Origin: Nostoc calcicola FACHB-3891
GTDB lineage: Bacteria > Cyanobacteriota > Cyanobacteriia > Cyanobacteriales > Nostocaceae
Assembly (NCBI RefSeq): GCF_014697355.1
Contig: NZ_JACJRQ010000015.1
Coordinates: 62,001-126,000 of the forward strand
Length of the DNA stretch: 64,000 bases
Direction of reading: 5' to 3'
Below, piece by piece: positions 18,025-27,582 of this stretch. The position numbers and the translations under genes are program-made. The notes under the pieces were generated by a model that saw nothing but the letters and a program-made list of their open reading frames with translations, did no database searches and was not told the DNA's origin. Positions within the stretch are counted from its first letter, which is position 1. The number at the start of each line of letters is the position of its first letter.

Positions 18025-21000
18025 ATGAATATAGCAATTGAGCCAATCGCCAAGCTTCTAAACTATCAAATTACCGAGCAACTTTATACAAGCTTTAGAA
18101 CGCTGGTTTACCGTGCAATTCGAGAAGACGATCGACTTCCGGTGATTATCAAACTGCTTCACCAGGAGTATCCCACCTTTAGCGAACTCCTTCAGTTCCG
18201 CAATCAGTATACCATTGCCAAAAATCTCGACCTCCAAAGTATTGTTCGCCCCTACAGCTTAGAACCCTACCGCAACAGCTATGCTTTGGTAATGGAGGAT
18301 TTCGGGGGTATTTCTCTTCGAGAATGGATGAAAATAGCAATGGAAAGTAATCCCAATTTCTTGGAAGAGTTTTTAGATATTGCGATCGCTTTGAGTGAAA
18401 TTCTTGATGGACTTTATCGCCATCGGGTAATTCACAAAGACATTAAACCTGCCAACATTCTCATAAATCCGGAAACTAAGCAAGTCAAGTTAATAGATTT
18501 TAGTATTGCCTCGCTTTTGCCTAGAGAAACCCAGGAAATTCAGAATCCTAATGTCTTGGAAGGTACCCTCGTTTACCTTTCTCCTGAACAAACTGGACGG
18601 ATGAATCGCGGCATTGACTACCGCAGCGATTACTACTCCCTGGGAATTACATTTTATGAATTACTGACTGGACAGCTACCTTTTGAATCTAACGATCCGA
18701 TGGAGTTGATTCACTGTCATATCGCCAAGCAGCCGCCAAGATTGGGAAGGGGGACAGGGGAGAGGGAACAGGGGGGAGAAATTCCTCAAGTGCTTTGTGA
18801 TATTGTGATGAAATTGATGGCGAAGAATGCTGAAAACCGCTATCAGAGTGCATTAGGGCTAAAACATGATTTAGAAGTTTGTCGGCGTCAACTGCAAGAA
18901 ACTGGAGAAATTAAAGCATTTGAATTAGGTAAGCGGGACATTTGCGATCGCTTTATCATCCCTGAAAAACTCTACGGCCGCCAAGCTGAAGTTGAAATTT
19001 TACTGGATGCGTTCGACAGAGTTGCTAACCCCCCTGAATCGGGACTAAGGGGGGTTGAAATTATGTTGGTAGCAGGCTTCTCTGGAATTGGCAAAACTGC
19101 TGTGGTTAACGAAGTCCACAAGCCGATTGTCCGACAACGGGGTTATTTTATTAAAGGTAAATTTGACCAGTTCCAGCGGAATATCCCTTTCTCTGCCTTT
19201 GTGCAAGCCTTTAGAGACTTGATGACACAACTGCTGAGTGAAAGTGACACCCGACTCGAACAGTGGAAGTCCAAGCTTCTCCAAGCCTTGGGTGAAAACG
19301 GACAAGTGATGATTGAGGTGATTCCAGAATTGGAAAGTCTGATTGGTAAACAGCCTCCTGCAACAGAACTTTCACCCAGTGCAGCCCAAAATCGCTTCAA
19401 TTTGCTGTTCTTGAAGTTCGCTCAAGTGTTCGCGGCACCAGAACATCCCCTGGTAATCTTCATTGACGATCTGCAATGGGCGGATTCTGCTTCTTTAAAG
19501 TTAATGCACTTGTTGATGAGTGAAGCTGATATCGGCTATTTACTGTTAATTGGTGCATATCGGGATAACGAAGTCAATCAAGTACATCCGTTGCTACTGA
19601 CTTTGGATGAAATTCAGAAGTTAGGCGCTACAGTCAATACGATTACTTTAGCTCCTCTCGATCGAGTATCCGTCAATCATTTGGTGGCAGACACTTTAAG
19701 TTGTTCTATGGAATTAGCAGCACCATTGACAGACTTGGTATTGAGCAAAACCAAAGGCAATCCTTTCTTCTGCAACCAGTTTCTCAAAGCGCTACATCAA
19801 GATCGACTAATTACATTTAATTTTGAGGGTGGCTATTGGGAATGCGATTTGGCTCAGGTGCGATCGCTCTCTCTCACTGATGATGTAGTAGAATTCATGG
19901 CAATTCAACTCCAAAAGTTGCCAACACAGACTCAAGAAGTTTTGAAGTTAGCGGCTTGCGTAGGCAATCAATTTGATTTGGCGACTCTGGCAATTATCCA
20001 TGAAAAATCCCAGATAGAAACAGCCGCAGACTTTTGGAAAGCTGTGCAGGATGGGTTAATTATTCCGATCAATGAGGTCTACAAATTTTATCAGGATTCG
20101 TCATTGGTCATTAGTCATTTGCAAAGGACAAATGACAGCGGACAAATTACAGGTTACAAATTTCTTCACGATCGCGTCCAGCAAGCGGCTTATTCACTGA
20201 TTCCTGAATCTCAAAAACAAGCTACTCATTTAAAAATTGGTCAATTGCTCTTAAAAAGCACATCACCCGAAGCAATTGAAGTCAATATTTTTGATATTGT
20301 CAATCAGTTCAATGAGGGAATTGACATAATTTATGAAGAATTTCAACGATATGAACTGGCTCAACTAAATTTAATGGCTGGCAAGAAGGCAAAAGCTTCT
20401 ACTGCCTATAAAGCATCTGTTAAATATTTCATTCTAGGCAGAAAATTACTACAAAAAAACAGTTGGCAAACTCACCAAACACTCACCTTTGAATTATATA
20501 GACAATGTGGAGAATGTGAATACTTAATTGGCAATTTTACTGAAGCAGAAAAACTGTTTAATATTGCTTTAAGTCACAGCGAAGATAAATTTGATCGGGC
20601 AGAAATTTATGGAATTCAGATGTACCTGAAAATGACTCAGGGTGAAAATATAGAAGCTGGTTTTAGCTGTGGACTAAAAGGTTTGAGCATCATGGGGATG
20701 AATCTACCTGTTAGTTTTGAGGAACAGCAGGCTGCCATTGACACTGAAGTTACAGAATTAAAAGCTAGACTAATAGCGATTCGTCCGGCAGATTTATTTG
20801 ATTTGCCTGAGATGACAGATCCGGTAAAAAAAGTTTGCATGAGTCTTTTAGCTGACCTTTGGGCAGCTGCTTACATGGGAGGACATCAAAACCTTAGTTG
20901 CTTGATTCCTATATTAATGATTAGTCTATCCTTGAGTTATGGCAATGCCGAAAGCTCTGGTTTTGCTTATTGTTTGTATGGAATGAGTCTAGCAAACCAA

Positions 21001-23964
21001 GGAAATTATCAAACTGCCTATGAGTTTGGTAAATTAGCACTAAAACTGGATCGCCACTTCAACAACAGCCAATTTATCCCGAAGACAAATAATATTTTTG
21101 CACATACAATTAATCCATATCATCAACATTTAAAAACTAATTTACCCATCTCTGGACAATCATTCCAAGTATCTCAAGAAACTGGGAATTTGGTGTTTGG
21201 TGTTTGGGCGGTTTCGTTTTATATTTGGGCGATGTTAATTAAAGGCGATCGCCTGTCAGATATCTATGTCGAAACCGATAAATATCTGAGCTACGTTCAA
21301 CAAGTGAATGATGCCAATATGCTGTATGCATTTAATTTACAGCGGCAGTTTATTTTGAACTTACAAGGCATCTCGAAAAACACTGATTTCTGGGATAATG
21401 ACAATGACCAAGATATTCCCTACATCGAAGTTTGGAGACAAAAGCATAACTTTGAGCATGGAATTAATTGGTACTGTTTTCTCAAAATACAGTTATCGTA
21501 CATTTATGGCCGCTATGCTGATGCAATTCAAGCGGCAGAAGAAGCTAAGAATACCCTGCCTTCTAACTCTGGTTTCTTCCCAATTATTCAATATCATTTT
21601 TATTATCCACTGACTTTGGCAGCAGTTTATCCCAATGCGACATCAGATGAGAAAAAGCAGTATTGGGAAATTATGCAAGAACATCAACAAATCCAGAAAA
21701 ACTGGGCGAATAATTGCCCAAAAAACTTTCTGCATAGATACCTATTGCTATCTGCGGAAATGGCAAGAATTTCTGGGAAATATATGAACGCCATCGAATT
21801 ATACGATCGCGCCATTGCCAAAGCTAAGAAAAACGAATACCTCAACGAAGAAGCACTTGCCAATGAACTCGCAGCCAAGTTTTATTTAGAATGGGGCAAA
21901 GAACGCATTGCCCAAGAGTATTTAATTAATGCATACTATTGCTTTGCTCGTTGGGATGCTAAAGCTAAAATTGATGACTTAGAACAGCGCTATCCCCGAC
22001 TGCTAGCCCCGATTTTACAACAAACGCGTTCGCGAAGTGACTCTGAAAGAGTATCGCCTCTCACGCCCAATGACACAATTGGGACGCTTGATAGCTTTGC
22101 TACCTTGCATCCAAGCATGACCAAATCAGTCACTTCTAGTAGCAATGTATCATTCATGCTAGATATGACAACAGTTCTCAAAGCCTCTCAGACTCTCTCC
22201 AGTGAAATTGAACTCGAAAAATTACTTGCTAAACTGCTTTCTGTGGCGATCGAAAATGCTGGTGCAGATAAGTGTGTATTACTACTGCTCAAAGAAGATG
22301 TATTAGTCGTTGAGGCCACTGCTGAAGTTGGGCGGCAATCAGCCGTGCTACAATCCATCCCTGTTGATGATAGCACAGACGTGCCCCGTAGCCTAATTTA
22401 TGCCGTCAAACGCAATCTGCAACCCAGCGTCATTATTGATACAGCAATGTATTCGACCCTAATTGCCGACCCCTATATCATACGTCACCAACCCAAAAGC
22501 TTGCTGTGTGTGCCGATTCTGCACCAAGGCAAGTTATTGGGGATTTTATATCTAGAGAACACTTTGACTACTGGGGCGTTTACAAGCGAACGCGTAGAAA
22601 TCCTGAATCTATTATGCACTCAAGTTGCAATTTCCCTGGAAAATGCTCGGCTGTATCAACAGGCACAAGATACGTTAAAAACCCTGGGGCAAACCGAACA
22701 ATTTTTGCGGTTAATTATTGACAATATTCCCCAGTCTGTTTTTTGGAAAGACCGCAATAGTGTTTATTTAGGCTGCAACCGTAAATTTGCTGATGATTCG
22801 GGTGTCAAATCGCCGGAAAATGTAGTTGGTAAAACCGACTACGATCTTTCTTCGACTCGTGACGAGTCGGATTGGTATGTAGAATGCGATCGCCGTGTTA
22901 TGGAGTCTGGACAAGCTGAACTTAACATTATCGAAACATGGCAGCAAGCAGACGGAAAACAAATCTGGTCGAATACAAACAAAATTCCCCTACGAGATAA
23001 AGAGGGAAATGTTTTTGGCATTCTTGGCACATGTGAAGATATCACCGAACGCGAAGAAGCAGAACAATCACTACAACATCAAAAACAAGAATTAGAACAA
23101 GCATTGCAAGAACTCCAAACAATGCAATTGCAATTAGTTCAGAATGAAAAAATGTCTGCCCTTGGGAATTTGGTAGCAGGTGTTGCCCATGAAATCAACA
23201 ACCCGATTGGCTTTATTGCTGGCAACATTGAACCAGCGAAAGATTATATTAAAGATTTGTTTGGGCTAATTAATCTTTACCAAGAAAAATTTCCCCGTCC
23301 TGGCTCAGAAATTGAAGACGAAATTGATGCGATGGATTTAAATTATTTACGTGAAGATTTACCTAAGTTATTGGATTCAATGAAATTAGGTGTTAGCCGT
23401 ATCCGCAGTATCAGTAATAGTCTGCGAACCTTCTCTAGAGCCGATCGTGATTATAAAGTTCCCTTTGATATTCACGAAGGCATTGATAGTACTATTTTGA
23501 TTCTGAGGCACCGTTTAAAAGCTAACGAAAACCGCCCCGGAATTGAAATAGTCAAAGATTATGGTCAATTACCTCCAGTGGAATGTTTTGCTGGACAACT
23601 CAATCAAGTTTTTATGAACTTGTTAGCAAATGCGGTTGATGCACTTGAAGAATATAATGCAGGGCGGAGTTTAGAAGAGATTCTATCTAACCCTAATTGC
23701 ATTACCATTCAAACCCGTTTAGCAAATTCAGGTAATGACGTTTTGATTAAGATTGCTGATAACGGCGTGGGGATGTCACCAGAAGTTAAACAAAAAGTAT
23801 TTGACCACCTTTTCACTACTAAACCTGTAGGCAAAGGTACAGGATTGGGATTAGCGATCGCACGTCAAATTATAGTAGAAGGACATGGTGGTTCAATTAA
23901 TTGTACTTCTGAACTGGGAAGGGGTACAGAGTTTGTCATTAAAATTTCTACTCAACAAAATTAA
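18025..23964 (+). CDS. Hybrid Ser/Thr kinase - AAA ATPase - GAF - PAS - histidine kinase (HstK type)
   Basis: This 1979-residue signalling protein combines two kinase types. Residues about 10-290 are a eukaryotic-type kinase with HKDIKPANIL (Asp139) and LIDFSIAS, where DFS replaces the usual DFG. Residues about 315-620 are an ATPase with Walker A GFSGIGKT and a FIDDLQWAD motif. A long helical, TPR-like region runs to about residue 1330. Residues about 1380-1550 are a GAF domain (NAGADKCVLLLL), and about 1560-1685 a PAS domain (IIDNIPQSVFWKDRNSVYLG). A coiled coil leads to a histidine kinase with VAHEINNPIGF (His1722), NLLANAVDALEEY and GKGTGLGLAIARQI. This architecture matches the HstK family described in Anabaena. 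There is no receiver domain, so a separate response regulator is expected. No cognate regulator is nearby. The signal sensed is unknown. Confidence 0.95.
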   Translation: MNIAIEPIAKLLNYQITEQLYTSFRTLVYRAIREDDRLPVIIKLLHQEYPTFSELLQFRNQYTIAKNLDLQSIVRPYSLEPYRNSYALVMEDFGGISLREWMKIAMESNPNFLEEFLDIAIALSEILDGLYRHRVIHKDIKPANILINPETKQVKLIDFSIASLLPRETQEIQNPNVLEGTLVYLSPEQTGRMNRGIDYRSDYYSLGITFYELLTGQLPFESNDPMELIHCHIAKQPPRLGRGTGEREQGGEIPQVLCDIVMKLMAKNAENRYQSALGLKHDLEVCRRQLQETGEIKAFELGKRDICDRFIIPEKLYGRQAEVEILLDAFDRVANPPESGLRGVEIMLVAGFSGIGKTAVVNEVHKPIVRQRGYFIKGKFDQFQRNIPFSAFVQAFRDLMTQLLSESDTRLEQWKSKLLQALGENGQVMIEVIPELESLIGKQPPATELSPSAAQNRFNLLFLKFAQVFAAPEHPLVIFIDDLQWADSASLKLMHLLMSEADIGYLLLIGAYRDNEVNQVHPLLLTLDEIQKLGATVNTITLAPLDRVSVNHLVADTLSCSMELAAPLTDLVLSKTKGNPFFCNQFLKALHQDRLITFNFEGGYWECDLAQVRSLSLTDDVVEFMAIQLQKLPTQTQEVLKLAACVGNQFDLATLAIIHEKSQIETAADFWKAVQDGLIIPINEVYKFYQDSSLVISHLQRTNDSGQITGYKFLHDRVQQAAYSLIPESQKQATHLKIGQLLLKSTSPEAIEVNIFDIVNQFNEGIDIIYEEFQRYELAQLNLMAGKKAKASTAYKASVKYFILGRKLLQKNSWQTHQTLTFELYRQCGECEYLIGNFTEAEKLFNIALSHSEDKFDRAEIYGIQMYLKMTQGENIEAGFSCGLKGLSIMGMNLPVSFEEQQAAIDTEVTELKARLIAIRPADLFDLPEMTDPVKKVCMSLLADLWAAAYMGGHQNLSCLIPILMISLSLSYGNAESSGFAYCLYGMSLANQGNYQTAYEFGKLALKLDRHFNNSQFIPKTNNIFAHTINPYHQHLKTNLPISGQSFQVSQETGNLVFGVWAVSFYIWAMLIKGDRLSDIYVETDKYLSYVQQVNDANMLYAFNLQRQFILNLQGISKNTDFWDNDNDQDIPYIEVWRQKHNFEHGINWYCFLKIQLSYIYGRYADAIQAAEEAKNTLPSNSGFFPIIQYHFYYPLTLAAVYPNATSDEKKQYWEIMQEHQQIQKNWANNCPKNFLHRYLLLSAEMARISGKYMNAIELYDRAIAKAKKNEYLNEEALANELAAKFYLEWGKERIAQEYLINAYYCFARWDAKAKIDDLEQRYPRLLAPILQQTRSRSDSERVSPLTPNDTIGTLDSFATLHPSMTKSVTSSSNVSFMLDMTTVLKASQTLSSEIELEKLLAKLLSVAIENAGADKCVLLLLKEDVLVVEATAEVGRQSAVLQSIPVDDSTDVPRSLIYAVKRNLQPSVIIDTAMYSTLIADPYIIRHQPKSLLCVPILHQGKLLGILYLENTLTTGAFTSERVEILNLLCTQVAISLENARLYQQAQDTLKTLGQTEQFLRLIIDNIPQSVFWKDRNSVYLGCNRKFADDSGVKSPENVVGKTDYDLSSTRDESDWYVECDRRVMESGQAELNIIETWQQADGKQIWSNTNKIPLRDKEGNVFGILGTCEDITEREEAEQSLQHQKQELEQALQELQTMQLQLVQNEKMSALGNLVAGVAHEINNPIGFIAGNIEPAKDYIKDLFGLINLYQEKFPRPGSEIEDEIDAMDLNYLREDLPKLLDSMKLGVSRIRSISNSLRTFSRADRDYKVPFDIHEGIDSTILILRHRLKANENRPGIEIVKDYGQLPPVECFAGQLNQVFMNLLANAVDALEEYNAGRSLEEILSNPNCITIQTRLANSGNDVLIKIADNGVGMSPEVKQKVFDHLFTTKPVGKGTGLGLAIARQIIVEGHGGSINCTSELGRGTEFVIKISTQQN

Positions 23965-24015
23965 AAATTCAAAAATCATCTTTGTTTGGCACTTCTCGCT
24001 TTCGTTAGGTACTTG

Positions 24016-24043
24016 GTAGGGGCGCATAGCTATGCGCCCCTAC
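24016..24043. repeat. 28-bp perfect palindrome (GTAGGGGCG family, copy 1)
   Basis: The two arms are GTAGGGGCGCATAG and CTATGCGCCCCTAC. The element lies about 50 bp after the kinase stop codon and could fold into a strong hairpin and help end transcription, though no T-run follows. Copies at 33789 and 43061 have different central bases that still pair. Confidence 0.9.
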
Positions 24044-24241
24044 AAATTTCTGTGCCTCATATAATTGTAAACTGCTATATATTTGAAGAAAGTAGATTTA
24101 TAATTTAAATCTACTTTATATAACAGCTAAGACATCAACTCGAAGTCGGGGATCTAAATTTTCACGAATTATTTAGGAATGCTATCTTTTAGTAAATCAA
24201 AAACTGAATGCGATCGCTATTTGGAAATATAGGAGTTGTAG

Positions 24242-24451
24242 ATGAAAAGACAAGTAATTATTTATCCAGGAGAAGATGGTTACTGGGTGGCTGAATGTCC
24301 TAGTTTACCAGCTTGCATTAGTCAAGGCAAAACTAAAGAAGAAGCTGTTCTAAATATTAAAGAAGCTATTGAATTATATATTGAGATTTTAAAAGAAGAA
24401 GGTCGCCCTATTCCAGAAGATCGTCTGGAAACTGTTTTAGTTGATGTATGA
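24242..24451 (+). CDS. hicB: HicB-like antitoxin
   Basis: This 69-residue protein has the compact HicB fold pattern: VIIYPGEDGYWVAECPSLPA, then ISQGKTKEEAVLNIKEAIELYIE and a short C-terminal tail. It is the antitoxin of a type II pair and should bind and silence the HicA ribonuclease. It carries the partial RNase-H-like core only and lacks a clear C-terminal DNA-binding helix-turn-helix, as in many short cyanobacterial HicB proteins. Its stop overlaps the start of the next gene by 4 bases (ATGA), which implies coupled translation. A GGAG element in TATAGGAGTTG lies just upstream of the start. Confidence 0.9.
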   Translation: MKRQVIIYPGEDGYWVAECPSLPACISQGKTKEEAVLNIKEAIELYIEILKEEGRPIPEDRLETVLVDV

Positions 24452-24669
24452 GCAAGTTACCTATCCTTTCTGATCAAGAGTGTATCAAAGCTTTGGTAAA
24501 AGCTGGTTTTTATATTTTACGACAACGTGGAAGCCACATTATTCTACGTCGAGATAAGCCATTTGCGGAAGTGGTTGTTCCAAATCATCAAGAATTAGAC
24601 AAAGAAACTTTACGAGCAATTATTAGACAGGTTGGGCTGAGTGTTGATGAATTTATCGGGTTGTTGTAA
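24448..24669 (+). CDS. hicA: HicA-like mRNA interferase toxin
   Basis: This 73-residue protein has the HicA double-stranded-RNA-binding-like fold pattern. The expected catalytic His lies in RQRGSHIILRR, followed by VVVPNHQELDKETLRAIIRQVGLS and a short C-terminus. HicA toxins cleave mRNA and stop growth when released from HicB. The gene overlaps hicB by 4 bases, with the antitoxin first. The active-site His is intact, so the toxin is probably functional. The pair sits between the large kinase gene and the caspase operon, with repeat elements on both sides. Confidence 0.92.
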   Translation: MSKLPILSDQECIKALVKAGFYILRQRGSHIILRRDKPFAEVVVPNHQELDKETLRAIIRQVGLSVDEFIGLL

Positions 24670-25093
24670 ATCAAAAAATAGATGCGATCGCTATTTTTAA
24701 ACATCACAACAAACAAGTGCGATCGCTATTAGATAAAGCTTCACAATTAAGGTTGAATCGGCACAAAATCATATTTATTAGTGCCGGTTTTTTCTTGAAC
24801 TTTAACTAAAAATATAGGATTGTTTGTGCGATCGCCTGATAAAAACTGAATCTTTACCGAGAAGGGGGAAAGGGTAAGAATTAAAAACAGGGGTAAAGGT
24901 TAAAGGTTAAAGGGTAAAGGGTAAAGGAATAAATTTAACCTTTCCCCCTTACCCCTTTCCCCTTTCCCTTACCCTCTTTCCCTTTCCCCCTTCCCCTTCT
25001 TTATCGTTGCACCATCGACTGAAAAACTTGTAACTATGCAATATAGATTTTCTAGGTATATTTAGCAAAACGAAGCATTAGCACCTAGTTATT
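24670..25093. repeat. Intergenic region with HIP1 sites and heptamer-ladder element, copy 3
   Basis: Several GCGATCGC octamers lie between 24680 and 24840. From about 24855 to 25007 there is a repeat element that opens with TACCGAGAAGGGGG, holds one AATTAAAAACAGGGG unit and GGTTAAAGGGTAAA heptamers, and closes with CCCCCTTCCCCTTCT. No gene is visible. It separates hicBA from the 3' end of the convergent caspase gene. Confidence 0.8.
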
Positions 25094-27175
25094 TTAGTCA
25101 AGACTTCCAGTTTCTTGAAGGTTTTTTATAATCTCTTGACCTTGTTGTGTAGAAAGTAGATCGGCATAGGCTTGACCAGCTTGTTCTTCTCTTTGACCAT
25201 TTTGTTTAACCACTACATAAAAAATAACAGGTAATGGATATTCATCACTGTAAATTGCTTTGATATTAACTCGATTACGCTTGCCAGGGCGACATTCAGC
25301 AGGTGACACAGAGTTTTGTTTTTGGTATGGATAGAAAGTTTTACCCTCCTTGTTAACAATAGGTAAAGTCTTAATTCCACACTGTGGTACTACATCTGAG
25401 ATTGCACCTTCAAAGATCCCTCCAGGTTCTCTAGCAATTTTTTGGAGTCCTTCACTAACTGTATTCACATAGTTAATATTCTTACCAAACTCTTGAATAC
25501 CTAAAGTTTTTTTAAATTCGCCAGTGCTGGTATAATTATTACTGCGTACATAAAACTTAATGGGTATATCTGCGAAAGCACCAACCCTTTTCCAATTGTC
25601 AACCTTACCACTGAAGATTTTGCTCAATTGTTCTTTATCTAGAGAGTTAATTGCCAATCTAGGGTTCACAGCTATTGCTAAACCACTTTTAGTAACAGGA
25701 ATTGCTTTAAGAGTGAAACCTTTTTCTTTAGCTAGTCTCTTTTCTTCAGGGTTAACATCACGGGATGATAGAGCAAAATCTAATCCATCTTTTCCTCCAT
25801 CTATTAATTTTTGAATACCTATTCCAGAACCCAATACCAAGTCTTTTCTTATTTTGATGTCAAACTTAGGATGAACCTTTTTAATTTCTGATTCTAGCTT
25901 TGGGTAGATAAAAGCCCAAGAAGTGCTGCCGCCGTATTTAAATGTTCCTTCAGGTACATTGGGAACTTTTGCAAATTCTCTGGTAAGTACTATTGGTTCA
26001 GGTGGGGTAACTAGAGGAAATTCTTTATCCGGCTTAATAAACCATACAGTTACACCGCCAATAAGAATTCCCATAGTTAACACTCCTATTGATTGAGGAG
26101 CTAGATTGAACTTAATTTTTTGAGAAGCTTCAATTAACGCTATATCTTCATCTCTAAGTCCTAAAATTTGCTGAAAACGTTGTAAATCGTCTTGAGCATC
26201 ACTATTGAGAGTCAAGTTTTTTTGAGCTTCTTCTAATACTTGCTCATACTCTTGTAATCTTTTCTGGTAGTCTCTATAAGGTTGTAGAGCCTCATTCTCA
26301 ATTGCAATAGCTATTTCAGAAGATAGTTTTAACTTAACTTGAAGCTGCTCTAATGCTTTACGACCTATAGAAGAAATTTCACCACCATGAGAAAAACGTT
26401 CAACTTCTTTGCGATATTTAAGCTTTGGGTCACCAAGTGGTGCTTTAGCGAGTACGATTGTGTAGCCTTCCCTGATTGGATAGATTTCAGGACTCATCGT
26501 TGGGGCAGCTTCTCGAACTTTCTTTCTGGCATACTCATGCAATTCATCAACTGTAATTACACCATTATCATTTGTATCCGCTGCTCCAGTCTCAATACCC
26601 TCCACTAAGTAACGGGTGTAAATTGACAGATTAGATTCCTTCTGCTCAAATGAATATTGAGTTGAAGTCGAAGAAGTAAGGACAGCTCTTCCTTCACCAC
26701 CCAGCTGATTCATGACATCTACAGAACCATCATCTTTGACTAACATATCCTCGGCAAAAGCCCCACTAAAGCAGCAGTCTAAAATCACTACCTGTCTCTT
26801 AGAGCGACCTTTAGTACGCATGATTTCTTGCACGAAATTGGCTGAAACTGCTGTTGCCTGAACTAGCCCTCCTTTTTCATTTTTGCGAGTGTTTCGAGTA
26901 GCGAAATAAAGCTTACCGCCCTCATCCTTAATTCCATGACCAGAGAAAAATAGCAGCACTAGGTCATCTTTTGGGCGACCAGCAAATAAGTTTTCAATGG
27001 CTTCCTCCATTGCTTGTCTTTGAGGATTTACCAGCAGTTTTACGTCATCAAAACTGCCAATGTCTGGGTGCAACAAAACTCGCTGCATTGCCTCGACATC
27101 TTTTATCGCTGCTGGTAACGGAGTAAGACCAGGCTCATACTCACTGACTCCTATTAGCAGTGCTACTTTCGCCAT
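25094..27175 (-). CDS. Membrane-anchored caspase-like peptidase with phosphate-binding-protein-like domain
   Basis: This 693-residue protein has three parts. Residues 1-245 are a caspase (peptidase C14) domain with KVALLIGVSEY at the start, LLFFSGHG with catalytic His80, and VVILDCCFSGAF with catalytic Cys135. Within it, residues 200-211 (DTNDNGVITVDE) match an EF-hand calcium loop. Residues about 255-355 are a charged helical linker. Residues about 363-380 are a single membrane segment (SIGVLTMGILIGGVTVWFI). Residues about 405-690 resemble the PstS-like substrate-binding fold (YGGSTSWAFIYPKLES, LVLGSGIGIQKLIDGG, LDFALSSRD, IPVTKSGLAIAVNP, LSKIFSGKVDNW). The caspase should be cytoplasmic and the binding domain periplasmic, making a ligand-gated death protease; the topology is inference. 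The EACC1 gene lies 29 bp upstream on the same strand. Confidence 0.92.
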   Translation of the reverse strand: MAKVALLIGVSEYEPGLTPLPAAIKDVEAMQRVLLHPDIGSFDDVKLLVNPQRQAMEEAIENLFAGRPKDDLVLLFFSGHGIKDEGGKLYFATRNTRKNEKGGLVQATAVSANFVQEIMRTKGRSKRQVVILDCCFSGAFAEDMLVKDDGSVDVMNQLGGEGRAVLTSSTSTQYSFEQKESNLSIYTRYLVEGIETGAADTNDNGVITVDELHEYARKKVREAAPTMSPEIYPIREGYTIVLAKAPLGDPKLKYRKEVERFSHGGEISSIGRKALEQLQVKLKLSSEIAIAIENEALQPYRDYQKRLQEYEQVLEEAQKNLTLNSDAQDDLQRFQQILGLRDEDIALIEASQKIKFNLAPQSIGVLTMGILIGGVTVWFIKPDKEFPLVTPPEPIVLTREFAKVPNVPEGTFKYGGSTSWAFIYPKLESEIKKVHPKFDIKIRKDLVLGSGIGIQKLIDGGKDGLDFALSSRDVNPEEKRLAKEKGFTLKAIPVTKSGLAIAVNPRLAINSLDKEQLSKIFSGKVDNWKRVGAFADIPIKFYVRSNNYTSTGEFKKTLGIQEFGKNINYVNTVSEGLQKIAREPGGIFEGAISDVVPQCGIKTLPIVNKEGKTFYPYQKQNSVSPAECRPGKRNRVNIKAIYSDEYPLPVIFYVVVKQNGQREEQAGQAYADLLSTQQGQEIIKNLQETGSLD

Positions 27176-27204
27176 CTCGCTATTCTTCCTTACTGCTGGG
27201 ATGC

Positions 27205-27582
27205 TTAGTTACCTGCGATGAACTTTTGCGCTTGTTCAATGGCGGCGGTTAATTCTTCCCGACTGCTAGCTTTCACCTTGAGTTTCTTACCGTCAGCTTC
27301 AACTTCCAACTCAATGGTTTTGTTGCCCAAGCGATCGCCCAAAAATCCCAACAATTTCTTAAAATTGGCTAGGCTCACCTCAGCTTGCAATACACCCAAC
27401 AAAAAGCCGCCAACAGATTTAGCTCCTTCAGGTATTTCCGTAACTTCCACAAGTTCTGCACTTTCCACATCTAACTCATTGATTTCTCGCAGTAGATTTC
27501 GCGCTTCTCTCTCTTGCTCCTCTGCATCTAAATCTGGATTAATAAGAGCGATCGTTAGCTTCACGTTAGATTCAGAACTCAT
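27205..27582 (-). CDS. EACC1-like effector-associated protein
   Basis: This 125-residue protein has the pattern I associate with EACC1 (effector-associated constant component 1): an opening strand, a helix with AEEQEREARNLLREINELDVESAELV split by short strands, then EIPEGAKSVGGFLLGVLQAEVS, a helix, and a closing LEVEADGKKLKVKASSREEL. EACC1 was described in comparative genomics as a constant partner of caspase-like, trypsin-like and other effectors in predicted bacterial conflict or programmed-death systems. Here it is the first gene of a two-gene minus-strand operon, 29 bp before the caspase, which supports the assignment. Its molecular role is unproven. It carries no signal peptide and should be cytoplasmic. 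Confidence 0.75.
   Translation of the reverse strand: MSSESNVKLTIALINPDLDAEEQEREARNLLREINELDVESAELVEVTEIPEGAKSVGGFLLGVLQAEVSLANFKKLLGFLGDRLGNKTIELEVEADGKKLKVKASSREELTAAIEQAQKFIAGN

Noticed and set aside
25094..27175. Caspase gene as a simple PstS phosphate-binding protein
   Set aside because: The binding-protein-like part covers only the C-terminal half, no signal peptide is present, and the N-terminal caspase motifs are clear.
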